This document shows positions 45,670 through 56,103 of a stretch of 64,000 nucleotides of DNA, piece by piece. Within the stretch, counting starts at the first letter, position 1, and each line of letters opens with the position of its first letter. The notes under the pieces were generated by a model that saw only the letters and a program-made list of their open reading frames with translations, did not search any database and was not told the origin of the DNA. The DNA lies in the NCBI RefSeq assembly GCF_900177615.1, contig NZ_FXAP01000001.1:874825-938824 (forward strand), given 5' to 3'. The translations under genes and the position numbers were made by a program. The DNA is from Plantibacter flavus (GTDB lineage Bacteria; Actinomycetota; Actinomycetes; Actinomycetales; Microbacteriaceae).

Positions 45670-46367
45670 CCGGCGACGCGGACATCTCGGTGCCGGCGCG
45701 AGCACTCGGTGATCCCGCTCGCGGACGGATCGTGACAGTTCTGCTCGGTGGCCGTGCCATCCCCGCCGGGGAGCTCGCCCGGGCTGCCGGCGTCTCAGCC
45801 TCCACCGCCAGCGAGCATCTCCGGGTACTTCTCGACGCAGGCATCGTCACGGTCGATCGGGTGGGCAGGAACCGCTTCTTCCGTCTGACGAACGACGAGG
45901 TCGCCTGGGCGGTGGAGGCGCTCCAGGCCATCGCCCCTCGCACGGTCGTGCAGTCCTTCCGACAGCACCGAGTCTCGGCCGATCTCCGGGAGGCGCGGAC
46001 CTGCTACGACCATCTCGCCGGGGATCTCGGCCTGCGCGTCACGGACCTGCTCGTCCACGCAAGCATCCTCTCGAGCATCCGCACCGCGGCGACGGGAAAC
46101 GCCCCGTCACCGTTCCCGGCCGGCCCCGTTGTGGAGTCGCTCCGTCTGCATCCTGGTTCTGGTCCACGGCCGTGGTCACGAGGATGCCTGGACTGGACCG
46201 GGCGCCGCGCTCACGTCGCCGGCCAGGTTGGAGCCCAAATCCTGGAGGCGATGGAAACACAGCAGTGGATCACCCGCCGCCCCGACTCGCGAGCGGTTCG
46301 CCTCACCGAGCGTGGGGTGCTAGACCTCAGCCGCCTCGAGAAGACGGTCCGCGGGCGCGAGGCGTAG
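45666..46367 (+). CDS. ArsR-like winged-helix regulator
   Basis: The 233-residue protein has an N-terminal winged helix (IPAGELARAAGVSASTASEH, then LLDAGIVTVDRVGRNRFF) and a C-terminal CLDWTGRRAHVAG segment. GTG 45666 overlaps the ACT gene. Cys residues (for example in CLDWTG) could be sensory. It probably represses the operon, but no operator was identified. Confidence 0.85.
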   Translation: MTGDADISVPARALGDPARGRIVTVLLGGRAIPAGELARAAGVSASTASEHLRVLLDAGIVTVDRVGRNRFFRLTNDEVAWAVEALQAIAPRTVVQSFRQHRVSADLREARTCYDHLAGDLGLRVTDLLVHASILSSIRTAATGNAPSPFPAGPVVESLRLHPGSGPRPWSRGCLDWTGRRAHVAGQVGAQILEAMETQQWITRRPDSRAVRLTERGVLDLSRLEKTVRGREA

Positions 46368-46470
46368 CCAAGCTGTGCTGATGACCCCCACGTGCGAGCG
46401 GTCATCGACGACACGACCGTCGTTGAATGCGCGTCAACCTGACGTGAAGTCGCCCGCCACAGGCGAGGAA

Positions 46471-46488
46471 CTGCGGGTCGACCCGCAG
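46471..46488. terminator. 18-bp perfect palindrome between arsR and a small membrane gene
   Basis: CTGCGGGTCGACCCGCAG is fully palindromic. A further hairpin GCGCCC-GGC-GGGCGC lies at 46507-46521. Both sit between convergent genes and probably terminate transcription. Confidence 0.55.
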
Positions 46489-46529
46489 CCGTCGTGCCGA
46501 TGCTCAGCGCCCGGCGGGCGCCGTGCGCG

Positions 46530-46844
46530 CTAGTCCGGTTGTTCGGTTGCGCGCTGTGTTCTGGGCGCTTGGTGGAGTGATCGAACGGCGTGCACGACGG
46601 CGCCGCCGAGCAGCCAGAACACGGCGATGGTCAGTCCTGCCACGATCGATGTGAGACCGCCGGCCGCGCCGCTGTAGCTCGAGAACGTTGCAGCGGTGAC
46701 CAGCAGACCGATCGCCCCCAGAATGGCGGCCGTCAATCCCATCGTTCGCAAGTATGGATTGGAGTAGCGCTCTCGCGGCGTGTTGGTGTTGTACTTGGCC
46801 TCGATTTCTTCACGGCTGATGGGAACGTTCGGCTGGTCGGTCAT
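46530..46844 (-). CDS. Small membrane protein (two helices)
   Basis: The 104-residue protein has an N-terminal charged segment (REEIEAKYNTNTPRERYSN) and two hydrophobic helices (about 35-55 and 65-88). No family is recognised. The ATG is leaderless, TAGGCT on the minus strand being 7 nt upstream. Confidence 0.75.
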   Translation of the reverse strand: MTDQPNVPISREEIEAKYNTNTPRERYSNPYLRTMGLTAAILGAIGLLVTAATFSSYSGAAGGLTSIVAGLTIAVFWLLGGAVVHAVRSLHQAPRTQRATEQPD

Positions 46845-46851
46845 GCCGGCG

Positions 46852-46857
46852 AGCCTA
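46852..46857 (-). promoter_or_regulatory. Leaderless -10 element (TAGGCT, minus strand)
   Basis: TAGGCT, 7 nt upstream of the small membrane protein gene. Confidence 0.55.
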
Positions 46858-46946
46858 GGGGCCGCATTCGGTGCTTTGTCCGGAAATGGGGGCCTTCTGG
46901 CGCGATGGACATGGCATCGCCAGCGGGCTCGCTGCACAGTGGAAGC

Positions 46947-47522
46947 ATGAACGATCCAGTGACCGCCCGGGAGAGGACCGCACTCCTCGTGATCGACGTC
47001 CAGCAGGCATTCGACGATCCACAGTGGGGGCAACGCAACAACCACGATGCCGAATCGAACGTCGGGATGTTGCTGAGCGACTGGCGCCTGGCCGGTCGAC
47101 CGGTGTTCCACGTCAGACATCAGAGCGCCAGCGAGGGCCAACTGTTCTCGCTGGGTGGGCCCGGTTACGAGGTCAAGCCGGAGGCTCGCGAAATCGCGGG
47201 GGAGCCGATCGTGGTCAAGACCGTCAACAGCGCGTTCATCGGCACTGATCTGGAGGTGCAGCTGCGCCGCGCCGGCATCTCCTCGTTGGTCATCTGCGGC
47301 CTGACGACCGATCACTGTGTGTCCACCACAACCCGCATGGCGGCCAACCTCGGTTTCCACGTCACCATCGTCAGTGATGCGACGGCGACGTTCGAGCGAC
47401 TCGGTCCCGATGGGCGGCGGTGGTCTGCGACCGAGCTGCACGACGCCGCCCTGGCCAGCTTGCACGAGGAATTCGCGGTGATTCAGACGACGAACGAGGT
47501 CGTCCGCGCGGCTGGCTCGTGA
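46947..47522 (+). CDS. Isochorismatase-like cysteine hydrolase
   Basis: The 191-residue protein has the catalytic triad Asp17 (VIDVQQAF), Lys91 (VVKTVNSAF) and Cys124 (GLTTDHCVSTT). Family members hydrolyse amides such as nicotinamide or N-carbamoyl compounds, or isochorismate; the substrate is unclear. CACAGT (46935-46940) lies 6 nt before the ATG, a weaker leaderless -10. Confidence 0.88.
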   Translation: MNDPVTARERTALLVIDVQQAFDDPQWGQRNNHDAESNVGMLLSDWRLAGRPVFHVRHQSASEGQLFSLGGPGYEVKPEAREIAGEPIVVKTVNSAFIGTDLEVQLRRAGISSLVICGLTTDHCVSTTTRMAANLGFHVTIVSDATATFERLGPDGRRWSATELHDAALASLHEEFAVIQTTNEVVRAAGS

Positions 47523-47543
47523 GCTGACAGGACGTCGCTGGGC

Positions 47544-49283
47544 TCAGCGCACGCTGATGAAGATCGGATTCGTGTACAGCCAGGTGTCGGCCCACGGGTC
47601 GGCTGGGGAGACCGGGTACGGCTGGGGTGCCCGCGGGTCGACCTCGGCGCCGAGCGGACCGACCCCGTGCACCTGGCCATCGCTGCCGCGAAGGCGGACG
47701 TAGCCGTCCTCAGTGGCCGGCTCGAGCGGCACCACGACACGGAACGGGGAGTCGCTGCGGTCGGTGACGTCGAGCATCTCGACGACTCGGGTGCCGGGTG
47801 CGCGCTGTTCGTCACGGTCGGCGACGGGCCCGGTGACGCGCCCTCGGATCAGGTCGAGGTGCGCGAGTCTCGGCGTCGTGCCCCGCGAGGTGGGCGTCGT
47901 CGTGGGCGTGACGTCGACCACGAGCTCGAGGGCGGTGCCGCTTGCGACGGTGAGTGTCCCGCCCAAGGTGACGCCGGTCTCCGGCTGGTCGGTGGCACGG
48001 AGCACGACGGAGAGTCCGGCGACGAGGTGCCCGTGGTCGACCCAGACACGGCCGGCGCGGATCGCGTCGAGCAGGGAGGCGGACGACCGGTCGACGGCCC
48101 CGACGTGCGTCCGACTGAACTCGCCCGGCCAGAAGTCGGCGCCGTTCTGGGGCGCGTCCGTGGCGATGGGGTCGGGCCGACGGCCGGCGCGGTTGAAGTT
48201 CGCGAGCGTCGCCCCGGACTCCCAGCCCGGGCCGGTCGGAAAGTCTCCCACGCGTGTCGCGTCGGACTCCTTGAGGTGCAGATCGCTGTTCGTGGTGATC
48301 CACCAGCGCCGTCCCTCGCTCAGGAGCGAGTCCCACACGCCGCCGACGACGGCCGTCGTCCAGTCGAAGCCGCCGTGCGTCAGATAGGCCTCCGCGGGGT
48401 AGCCGGGGAACGAGAATTCGCTGGGGGTGTTCTCGTACTCGCCGCGCCGTGAACGTTCGGTCGCGTTCGCGGCGATCGCCCCGGCCTGGGCGCCGGGAGC
48501 GCCCTCCATGCCGACGAACACGTCGGGGTCGGCGTCCTGCCAGGCACGGAGTTCCCCGGGCGAGTCGATGCCGAGGCGGCTCGGGTGGTTCGCCAGGACG
48601 ATCACGTCGTCGATGACGCCTGCACGCTTCTGGGCGCCGAGCCAGGCGATCCCGTCGGTCGCGTGCACGAGCCACTCGGCGGCGTCTTCGGTGCCGGGGC
48701 GAGGTTTCTCCCATCCGTTGAGCTTGCCGTCGTGGTCGAGCTCGAAGCGGCGCAGCACGAGGGTCGTCTGGGGCCCGGGGGCGACCAGCACGGTCGCATG
48801 CTCGGCTCCCGGGATGTACCACTCGAGCCCCTGCAGCACGAGCATGTCGGGTCGAGCCGCCCGCGCGGTGTCGATCTCGCGGGCCGCGTTGAACACCCCG
48901 CCGACGTTGGCGTGCCCCTTGTTGCTGTGCTCGGTGAAGGCGATCGCGTCGACGGCGAAGCGCTGCGCCTGGTCGAGGATCGTCGTCATCGGGTACTTGG
49001 CGTCGTGCGAGTAGACCGAGTGCACGTGGTGGTCGAACACCAGCCAGGAGAGCGCTTCCGGGTCGACGACTGCCGACTCGGACGGCATCGGCGCGGCCTG
49101 GGCAGAGGCCGCGCTCCCGAGCCCCTGGGTGGTCGCTCCCACTGCGACCGTTGCCGCGACGGAAGCTCCCAGGAAGGACCGGCGTGAGAGGCCGGACGGG
49201 GCCGATGCGCCCCGGCTCAACTCAGGCGCGGAGGACGCGCCGGTGACGGGCGCGGGCTGCTCGGGGCGGGGATCGAAGGGCAT
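47544..49283 (-). CDS. Tat-exported CehA/McbA-type PHP metallohydrolase
   Basis: The 579-residue protein has a twin-Arg signal (SRRSFLGA, residues 33-40) followed by an Ala-rich region, then a PHP domain with HHVHSVYSHD (residues 85-94) and FTEHSNKGH, plus a C-terminal beta-rich part. CehA/McbA enzymes include the carbaryl hydrolase group, but also phosphoesterases. It is convergent with the isochorismatase gene, with 21 bp between stops. Confidence 0.82.
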   Translation of the reverse strand: MPFDPRPEQPAPVTGASSAPELSRGASAPSGLSRRSFLGASVAATVAVGATTQGLGSAASAQAAPMPSESAVVDPEALSWLVFDHHVHSVYSHDAKYPMTTILDQAQRFAVDAIAFTEHSNKGHANVGGVFNAAREIDTARAARPDMLVLQGLEWYIPGAEHATVLVAPGPQTTLVLRRFELDHDGKLNGWEKPRPGTEDAAEWLVHATDGIAWLGAQKRAGVIDDVIVLANHPSRLGIDSPGELRAWQDADPDVFVGMEGAPGAQAGAIAANATERSRRGEYENTPSEFSFPGYPAEAYLTHGGFDWTTAVVGGVWDSLLSEGRRWWITTNSDLHLKESDATRVGDFPTGPGWESGATLANFNRAGRRPDPIATDAPQNGADFWPGEFSRTHVGAVDRSSASLLDAIRAGRVWVDHGHLVAGLSVVLRATDQPETGVTLGGTLTVASGTALELVVDVTPTTTPTSRGTTPRLAHLDLIRGRVTGPVADRDEQRAPGTRVVEMLDVTDRSDSPFRVVVPLEPATEDGYVRLRGSDGQVHGVGPLGAEVDPRAPQPYPVSPADPWADTWLYTNPIFISVR

Positions 49284-49461
49284 GGCATCACTTTCATCGG
49301 ACGGACGCGCCGATCGTAGGCAGCGGAGGTGAACCTCGGGCCAACGGCCGGTGCGATGGATGACGCCCGGCGTTCACGACCCATTCATCTGCGTGGGCGA
49401 GAGTCCTGGCGTCGCCGGGTATCCCCGTCCCGGAGGCCCACCGCACCCACCAAAGGTCCCG

Positions 49462-50193
49462 ATGTCTTCCACTGTCCCCGTCATCCACCGTTCTCCGTTC
49501 CGTACCGCAGGCCGCGCCCTGCTCGTCACGGCAGCTCTCAGCGCCAGCGCGGTCCTCTGCATCGCCGGCGCCGGTGCTGCCGTCGCCGCATCGGCGCCGG
49601 CACCACTCACGCTGCGCGACACTGCCGGAGCCGCGGTCACGTCAGGTGACGCGCGCGCCGTCCCGTCGTTCGGCTCCGCGGTGCTCGCCGCGGGCTGCCC
49701 AGCCGATGCGGACGACGCCGCCCGACTCTCCGTGACAGCGGGAGGGAGCACCGTCGTCACCTCTCCGACCGTCGCGGTGGCCGCCGGGCAGCCGGTCGAG
49801 GTGCCGATGGCCATCTCGTTCCAGGAGGTCGTGGACGGCGGCGTCGAACAGGGCGACGCGACCCTCGCGCTCGAGTGCCTCGTCCTCGAGTCGGGCATCC
49901 CGTCGTCGGTGGTCACGGCGGCGACCCTGCCCGTCACGTTCGCCGCGGGAACCTGGTCGGTGCCCGGCGCTCAGGTCGAGCCCGTCCCTCCGACGGTCAC
50001 GCCGACCGCCGCCCCACCCTCGGACGGTCCGGGAGCAGGGGCGATCGCGTCGCCGCGACCATCGACCACCGCACGACCCTCCGCTGACGGGGACCTGGCG
50101 CTGACGGGCTGGCAGCTCGGCGGAGCCGGTGTCGTCGCCGCCGGCCTGCTCGCGGGCGGCGCGGTCCTGTTGTTGCGGAGGCGTCTCCAGTAG
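49462..50193 (+). CDS. LALTG-anchored cell-surface protein
   Basis: The 243-residue protein has a signal peptide (residues 1-44), a beta-rich extracellular region with two likely disulfide cysteines (Cys79, Cys139), a Pro/Thr-rich stalk (170-205) and a C-terminal sorting signal LALTG (212-216), hydrophobic helix and RRRLQ tail. LALTG is an LAXTG motif of class E sortases in high-GC actinobacteria. ATG 49462 has AAAGG upstream. Confidence 0.82.
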   Translation: MSSTVPVIHRSPFRTAGRALLVTAALSASAVLCIAGAGAAVAASAPAPLTLRDTAGAAVTSGDARAVPSFGSAVLAAGCPADADDAARLSVTAGGSTVVTSPTVAVAAGQPVEVPMAISFQEVVDGGVEQGDATLALECLVLESGIPSSVVTAATLPVTFAAGTWSVPGAQVEPVPPTVTPTAAPPSDGPGAGAIASPRPSTTARPSADGDLALTGWQLGGAGVVAAGLLAGGAVLLLRRRLQ

Positions 50194-50277
50194 TCGAGCC
50201 GCATACGGGCTCGGACGGAGCAACCGTACTCGGGCGGTACACGATCGGAGGATGAACGCTCGAAGGACCGGACGGCG

Positions 50278-50625
50278 TTGCTGACGGGCTGTACCGGGGA
50301 GGCCGTCGATCGACTCGTCATCCCGTTCAATCCCCGGGCGGTGGTCGTCTACGCGGGGTCGAACGACATAAGCCGGCTCCCGTTCTTCAGCAAGGGCGGT
50401 GAGGACGTGGTGGATCAGGTGATCACCTACGCCGAGGACCTCCACATGGAACTGCCGGACGCGCAGCTGTTCTGAGTTACCATCACCGAGGCACCGATCC
50501 GTGCCGGAGTCCGAGACCAGATCCAGGAGGCGAACCGCCTGCACGCGGCGTACGTGGACAACCATGAGGCGGTCACGTTCATCGACACACCACCCGAGCT
50601 CTTGACTGCGTCCGGCGACGCTTGA
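50278..50625 (+). pseudogene. SGNH/GDSL hydrolase remnant with in-frame stop
   Basis: The frame reads DRLVIPFNPRAVVVYAGSND, the block containing the conserved Gly and Asn, meets a TGA at 50473-50475 and continues in the same frame with VTITEAPIRAGVRDQIQEAN and FIDTPPELLTASG up to TGA 50623-50625. The order matches GDSL-type hydrolases, with the N-terminal GDS block and the C-terminal DXXH block missing. So the gene is truncated at both ends and carries a nonsense codon. Confidence 0.75.
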
Positions 50626-50733
50626 CGCGGACTCGGGCGGTCTGGGCAAGTACGCTGCAGCCGGCAAGCCACCCCTGCATCTCGGGAGTGGGGAGAGTCA
50701 TGCCGATCGCGTCGGGACCGACGGCGTCTGAGG

Positions 50734-51804
50734 TTACGATGTCGCCAGACGGAATGCATCGACGACAGGGCGTTCGACGGCGCGATGCATGACGCACGCG
50801 AGCAGGAACGCCGCTGTTCCTGCGACGACGGCCGCGATGTACGGGTTGCCGCTGATCGTGCTCGGTAGCTGCGGCTGCAGTCCGACGAAGACCTGCAGTG
50901 CGAGGAGATGCACGAGGTAGAACGCGAACGACCGGTCGCCGAGGAACACAGCGGCCCGTCTTGCGAGCCAGGTGTTCCTGGCCTCCTGATCGGCACGTGC
51001 CAGGGCCGCGATGAGCAGTCCGAACCCGACGGCCGTCCAGGCGGCGGCCCCGAACGGCGATCCCGCCTCGACTGTCGCGGCGACATATCCGGCGAGTGCG
51101 ATCGGGATGACGATGGAGAGTCGCGGCCCTCGCCAGCCGTGCTCTCGCATCAGGACCGCGAGGGCGAGGCCGAGGACGAACTCAGGCATTCGGAGGACCG
51201 GATTGCTGTACGCGCTGAGCTCTGGAGCGACGACCGGGATCATGGCGGGCAGGATCCAGATGAGCGCGATCGCTACGGCCGTCACCCCGAACACGGAGGC
51301 GCGGGGGAGCCGGAGGAGGAAGCGCATGATGATCGGGAACAGCAGATAGAAGAAGGCTTCGCACACCAGAGACCAGCTCACCGGGTTGCCGGCCTGCCAC
51401 CAGTCCGCGCGCCACGCGCTGACGAGGAACAGGTTCGCGAGTGCTGCGAGTGGGTCGACGGTTCGGATCGCCGGGTACACCGTCGCCGCGACGAGGAGCG
51501 CCAGAGCGAATGCGACGAGGTGCAGGGGCCAGATGCGGACCAACCGGTTCCACCAGATCACCCGGGTCGGGGTTCCGGGGCGATGGGACCAGGCGAGGAC
51601 GAAGCCGGAGAGGATGAAGAACAGCGACACCGCGGAAGCCCCACCGCCGGCGATCGCGGTCAGGACGCTCTGCCCGGTTCCAGTGAACACCCCGAGGGTG
51701 TGCAGGTGGTAGACGAAGACCGTGCCGGCGGCGAGCGCCCGGAGGCCCGTGAGCGAGTCGAGTCGTGGTGGATGGTCCGTGGACGGGCGGTCGGGTGCTG
51801 GCAT
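50734..51804 (-). CDS. Acyltransferase 3 (OafA/YrhL-like membrane acyltransferase)
   Basis: The 356-residue protein has about ten transmembrane helices, an N-terminal LDSLTGLRALAAGTVFVYH with the conserved Arg-Ala and His, and ILSGFVLAWS. Members transfer acetyl or other acyl groups to extracytoplasmic sugars or lipids. ATG 51804 follows AAGAGGA. Confidence 0.9.
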   Translation of the reverse strand: MPAPDRPSTDHPPRLDSLTGLRALAAGTVFVYHLHTLGVFTGTGQSVLTAIAGGGASAVSLFFILSGFVLAWSHRPGTPTRVIWWNRLVRIWPLHLVAFALALLVAATVYPAIRTVDPLAALANLFLVSAWRADWWQAGNPVSWSLVCEAFFYLLFPIIMRFLLRLPRASVFGVTAVAIALIWILPAMIPVVAPELSAYSNPVLRMPEFVLGLALAVLMREHGWRGPRLSIVIPIALAGYVAATVEAGSPFGAAAWTAVGFGLLIAALARADQEARNTWLARRAAVFLGDRSFAFYLVHLLALQVFVGLQPQLPSTISGNPYIAAVVAGTAAFLLACVMHRAVERPVVDAFRLATS

Positions 51805-51862
51805 GGTGATCCTCTTCCCGGTGGTCGGGCATCCGGGTCATCCGATGACAGCCCCTCAAGTG

Positions 51863-51893
51863 TTGCGACGGTGTCTGCCGAGGACCTTATGCT
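51863..51893 (+). promoter_or_regulatory. Promoter of the OmpR-type two-component operon
   Basis: TTGCGA (51863-51868) and TATGCT (51888-51893), 19-bp spacing. The leader is about 48 nt. Confidence 0.5.
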
Positions 51894-51948
51894 CGCCAGA
51901 GGCCGGTGTGGTGAGGTTGTCCCACATGACCACACCGGAAGGAGTCCC

Positions 51949-52623
51949 ATGCGAGTGCTGATCGTGGAGGACGACGAGTTCCTCGCGGAAGCCGTGCAGA
52001 CGGGCTTCCGACAGGAGGCAATCGCTGCGGACGTCGTCGGGGACGGTCGACGTGCGCTCGACGCGGCGGACCTGGTGGAGTACGACGTGGTCGTGCTCGA
52101 TCGCGACATCCCGGTCGTGCACGGCGACGAGGTGTGCGCGGAACTGATCCGACGCGAGCACCCGCCGCGCATCCTGATGCTGACGGCGTCGAGCACCCTC
52201 GGTGACAAGGTCGACGGGCTGTCCCTCGGCGCCGACGACTACCTCACGAAGCCGTTCGAGTTCGACGAGCTCGTCGCGCGCGTCCTGGCACTGTACCGCC
52301 GGGCTCATGTCGCGACGCCACCGGTGCTGATGATGGCTGACCTCCGGCTCGATTCGTTCCGGCGGGAGGCCTACCGCGCGGGTCGATACCTGCACCTGAC
52401 ACGGAAGGAGTTCGCCGTGCTCGAAGTGCTCATGCGAGCCCGGGGTGGCGTGGTCAGCGCGGAGCGGCTGCTCGAGCAGGCGTGGGACGAGAACGCCGAC
52501 CCGTTCACGAACGCGATCCGCGTGACGGTCTCCACCCTGCGGAAGAAGCTCGGCACCCCGCCGGTGCTCCACACGGTCCCGGGCGTCGGGTACCGCCTCG
52601 ACGACGGTGGGAGCCGGTCGTGA
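51949..52623 (+). CDS. OmpR/PhoB-family response regulator
   Basis: The 224-residue protein has Asp51 as phosphoacceptor (VVVLDRDIPVVHG), Lys in LTKPFEF and a winged-helix DNA-binding domain with LHLTRKEFAVLEVLM and HTVPGVGYRL. GAAGGAG precedes ATG 51949. It overlaps the kinase gene by GTGA. Confidence 0.95.
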   Translation: MRVLIVEDDEFLAEAVQTGFRQEAIAADVVGDGRRALDAADLVEYDVVVLDRDIPVVHGDEVCAELIRREHPPRILMLTASSTLGDKVDGLSLGADDYLTKPFEFDELVARVLALYRRAHVATPPVLMMADLRLDSFRREAYRAGRYLHLTRKEFAVLEVLMRARGGVVSAERLLEQAWDENADPFTNAIRVTVSTLRKKLGTPPVLHTVPGVGYRLDDGGSRS

Positions 52624-53783
52624 TCGCGTTCTGGCGGAGGTTCACGGCACCCGTCCGGATCGGGATCCTCTGCGCGCTGGGCATGTTCGTCGGTCAGGTA
52701 GCGCTCCTCTTGGCGTTCAGCCTCACGCTCGGTGCGTCGACCGTGGTGCCGGTGATGGTCCCCACACCGTCCCCCACCTACGACCCCGCCTCCGGTGGAT
52801 TCATCTCGACCGGCGGTGGCCTGGTTGAGGGCTCGATGTCCGTCGGCCCCGATCCGATGGCACTGTCTTGGGTTGCAGCACCGATCATGCTGATCTCGGT
52901 CGTCACCGCCGGACTCCTCGGCTGGTTCATCGGCCGACGCGCGGAAGCACCCCTGCGTCGAGCGCTCGCCGCTGTCGGTGACATCGACATGACGGTCCGC
53001 ACCCGCGCGCGGCTCGGTGGGGGAACGCCGGGGGCGGTGTCGCAGGAGGTCATCGTCGCGTTCAACGCCCTGCTCGACCGCCTGCAGTCAGGCTTCGCCG
53101 ACGGATCTCGCTTCGCCGCCAACGCCTCACACGAACTCCGCACACCACTCGCGGCCTCCCGGGTGATGCTGCAGGTCGCGAAGAAGACACCGCGTGATCC
53201 GGACACCGACCGCCTGCTCTCACGGCTGTTGCTCGTGAACGACCGGATGATCGGGATCACCGAAGCCCTCCTCGACCTGGCGTCGGCAGAGAACGAGCTC
53301 GCGACGAGCCATGTGCCGCTCAGATCCGTCGTCGCCGACACGATCGCACTCCTCGAACCCGAGATATCGCAACGTGGACTTCGGCTGCGACTCCGCCTCG
53401 ACGAGGTTGAAGTGGTCGGACACGAGGCGCTCCTGCGGCAGTTGGTCACGAATCTCATCCGCAACGCTGTCGTCCACAACCTGAACGGCGGCATCCTGAC
53501 GGTCACCCTGCACGGGGGAGCGGCAGCCACCCTGGCGATCGAGAACGACGGTGCGCGCGTCGACCCTGCTTCGATCCCACGATTGATGCATCCCTTCGCC
53601 CGACAGGAGGAGCGGACCCATCGAAGCGGGGGAGGCAGTGGTCTTGGTCTGGCGATCGTCGCGAGGATCGTCGACGCACACGACGGTGAGCTGACGTTGA
53701 CCGCGCGACCGAGCGGGGGGATGATCGCGCAACTCGTCCTGCCTGAGCCAAGCCGACCGGAGATGAGCGCTTCGACGCCCTGA
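52620..53783 (+). CDS. Sensor histidine kinase (HisKA type)
   Basis: The 387-residue kinase has two transmembrane helices (about 13-38 and 83-106) flanking a short extracellular loop, a HAMP-like region, His171 in NASHELRTPLAA, and the ATPase with QLVTNLIRNAVVH and GGGSGLGLAIVARI. It pairs with the OmpR-type regulator. The short loop (about 45 residues) suggests sensing within or near the membrane. Confidence 0.94.
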   Translation: MIAFWRRFTAPVRIGILCALGMFVGQVALLLAFSLTLGASTVVPVMVPTPSPTYDPASGGFISTGGGLVEGSMSVGPDPMALSWVAAPIMLISVVTAGLLGWFIGRRAEAPLRRALAAVGDIDMTVRTRARLGGGTPGAVSQEVIVAFNALLDRLQSGFADGSRFAANASHELRTPLAASRVMLQVAKKTPRDPDTDRLLSRLLLVNDRMIGITEALLDLASAENELATSHVPLRSVVADTIALLEPEISQRGLRLRLRLDEVEVVGHEALLRQLVTNLIRNAVVHNLNGGILTVTLHGGAAATLAIENDGARVDPASIPRLMHPFARQEERTHRSGGGSGLGLAIVARIVDAHDGELTLTARPSGGMIAQLVLPEPSRPEMSASTP

Positions 53784-53975
53784 GGAGCGGCGACTTGGTG
53801 CGATCGGGAGCGAGAGGGAGCGACGACGTGTCTGGTCTCCGCCCTCGCATCGGCTGATCGGCATCTGGGTAGGGGTGGTGTGGTCGAGGCTGGGAGGGGA
53901 TTTCCCATGGACCGTGCGGGTGGGACTGGGCGAACTCGGCGTGAGTGAGCGGGGTGTCGTGACTGTGCTCCGCTG

Positions 53976-55877
<1,902 letters not shown>

Positions 55878-56103
55878 TGCGACTCCTCACGCCCCGCTGC
55901 GCATGAGCACGTCCCTGACCCCGGTCACGACCCGGGTGGCGACGCGAACGCAGACCTGCGAGATGGTAGCAGCCTCGCTCCCGCCGTCGCTTCCGCCATG
56001 TCGGCTCATCGACCCCGGCGAGCGTGGGCGAGGCCGGCGACTGTGCGCGGTCAGCGCTGGGGAAGCCGGAACCACCCCGAGGGACGGAACCTTCGACGCA
56101 TCA

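Noticed and set aside
46355-46376. GTAGCCAAGCTG at the arsR stop, identical to part of tRNA-Met (possible attachment site)
   Set aside because: Only 12 bases match, and they include the arsR stop codon. There is no integrase in the window, and the tRNA-Met copy is the 5' part, not the usual 3' part.
47667-48452. Plus-strand frames opposite the PHP-type gene
   Set aside because: Antisense shadow; the minus-strand Tat signal and PHP motif are clear.
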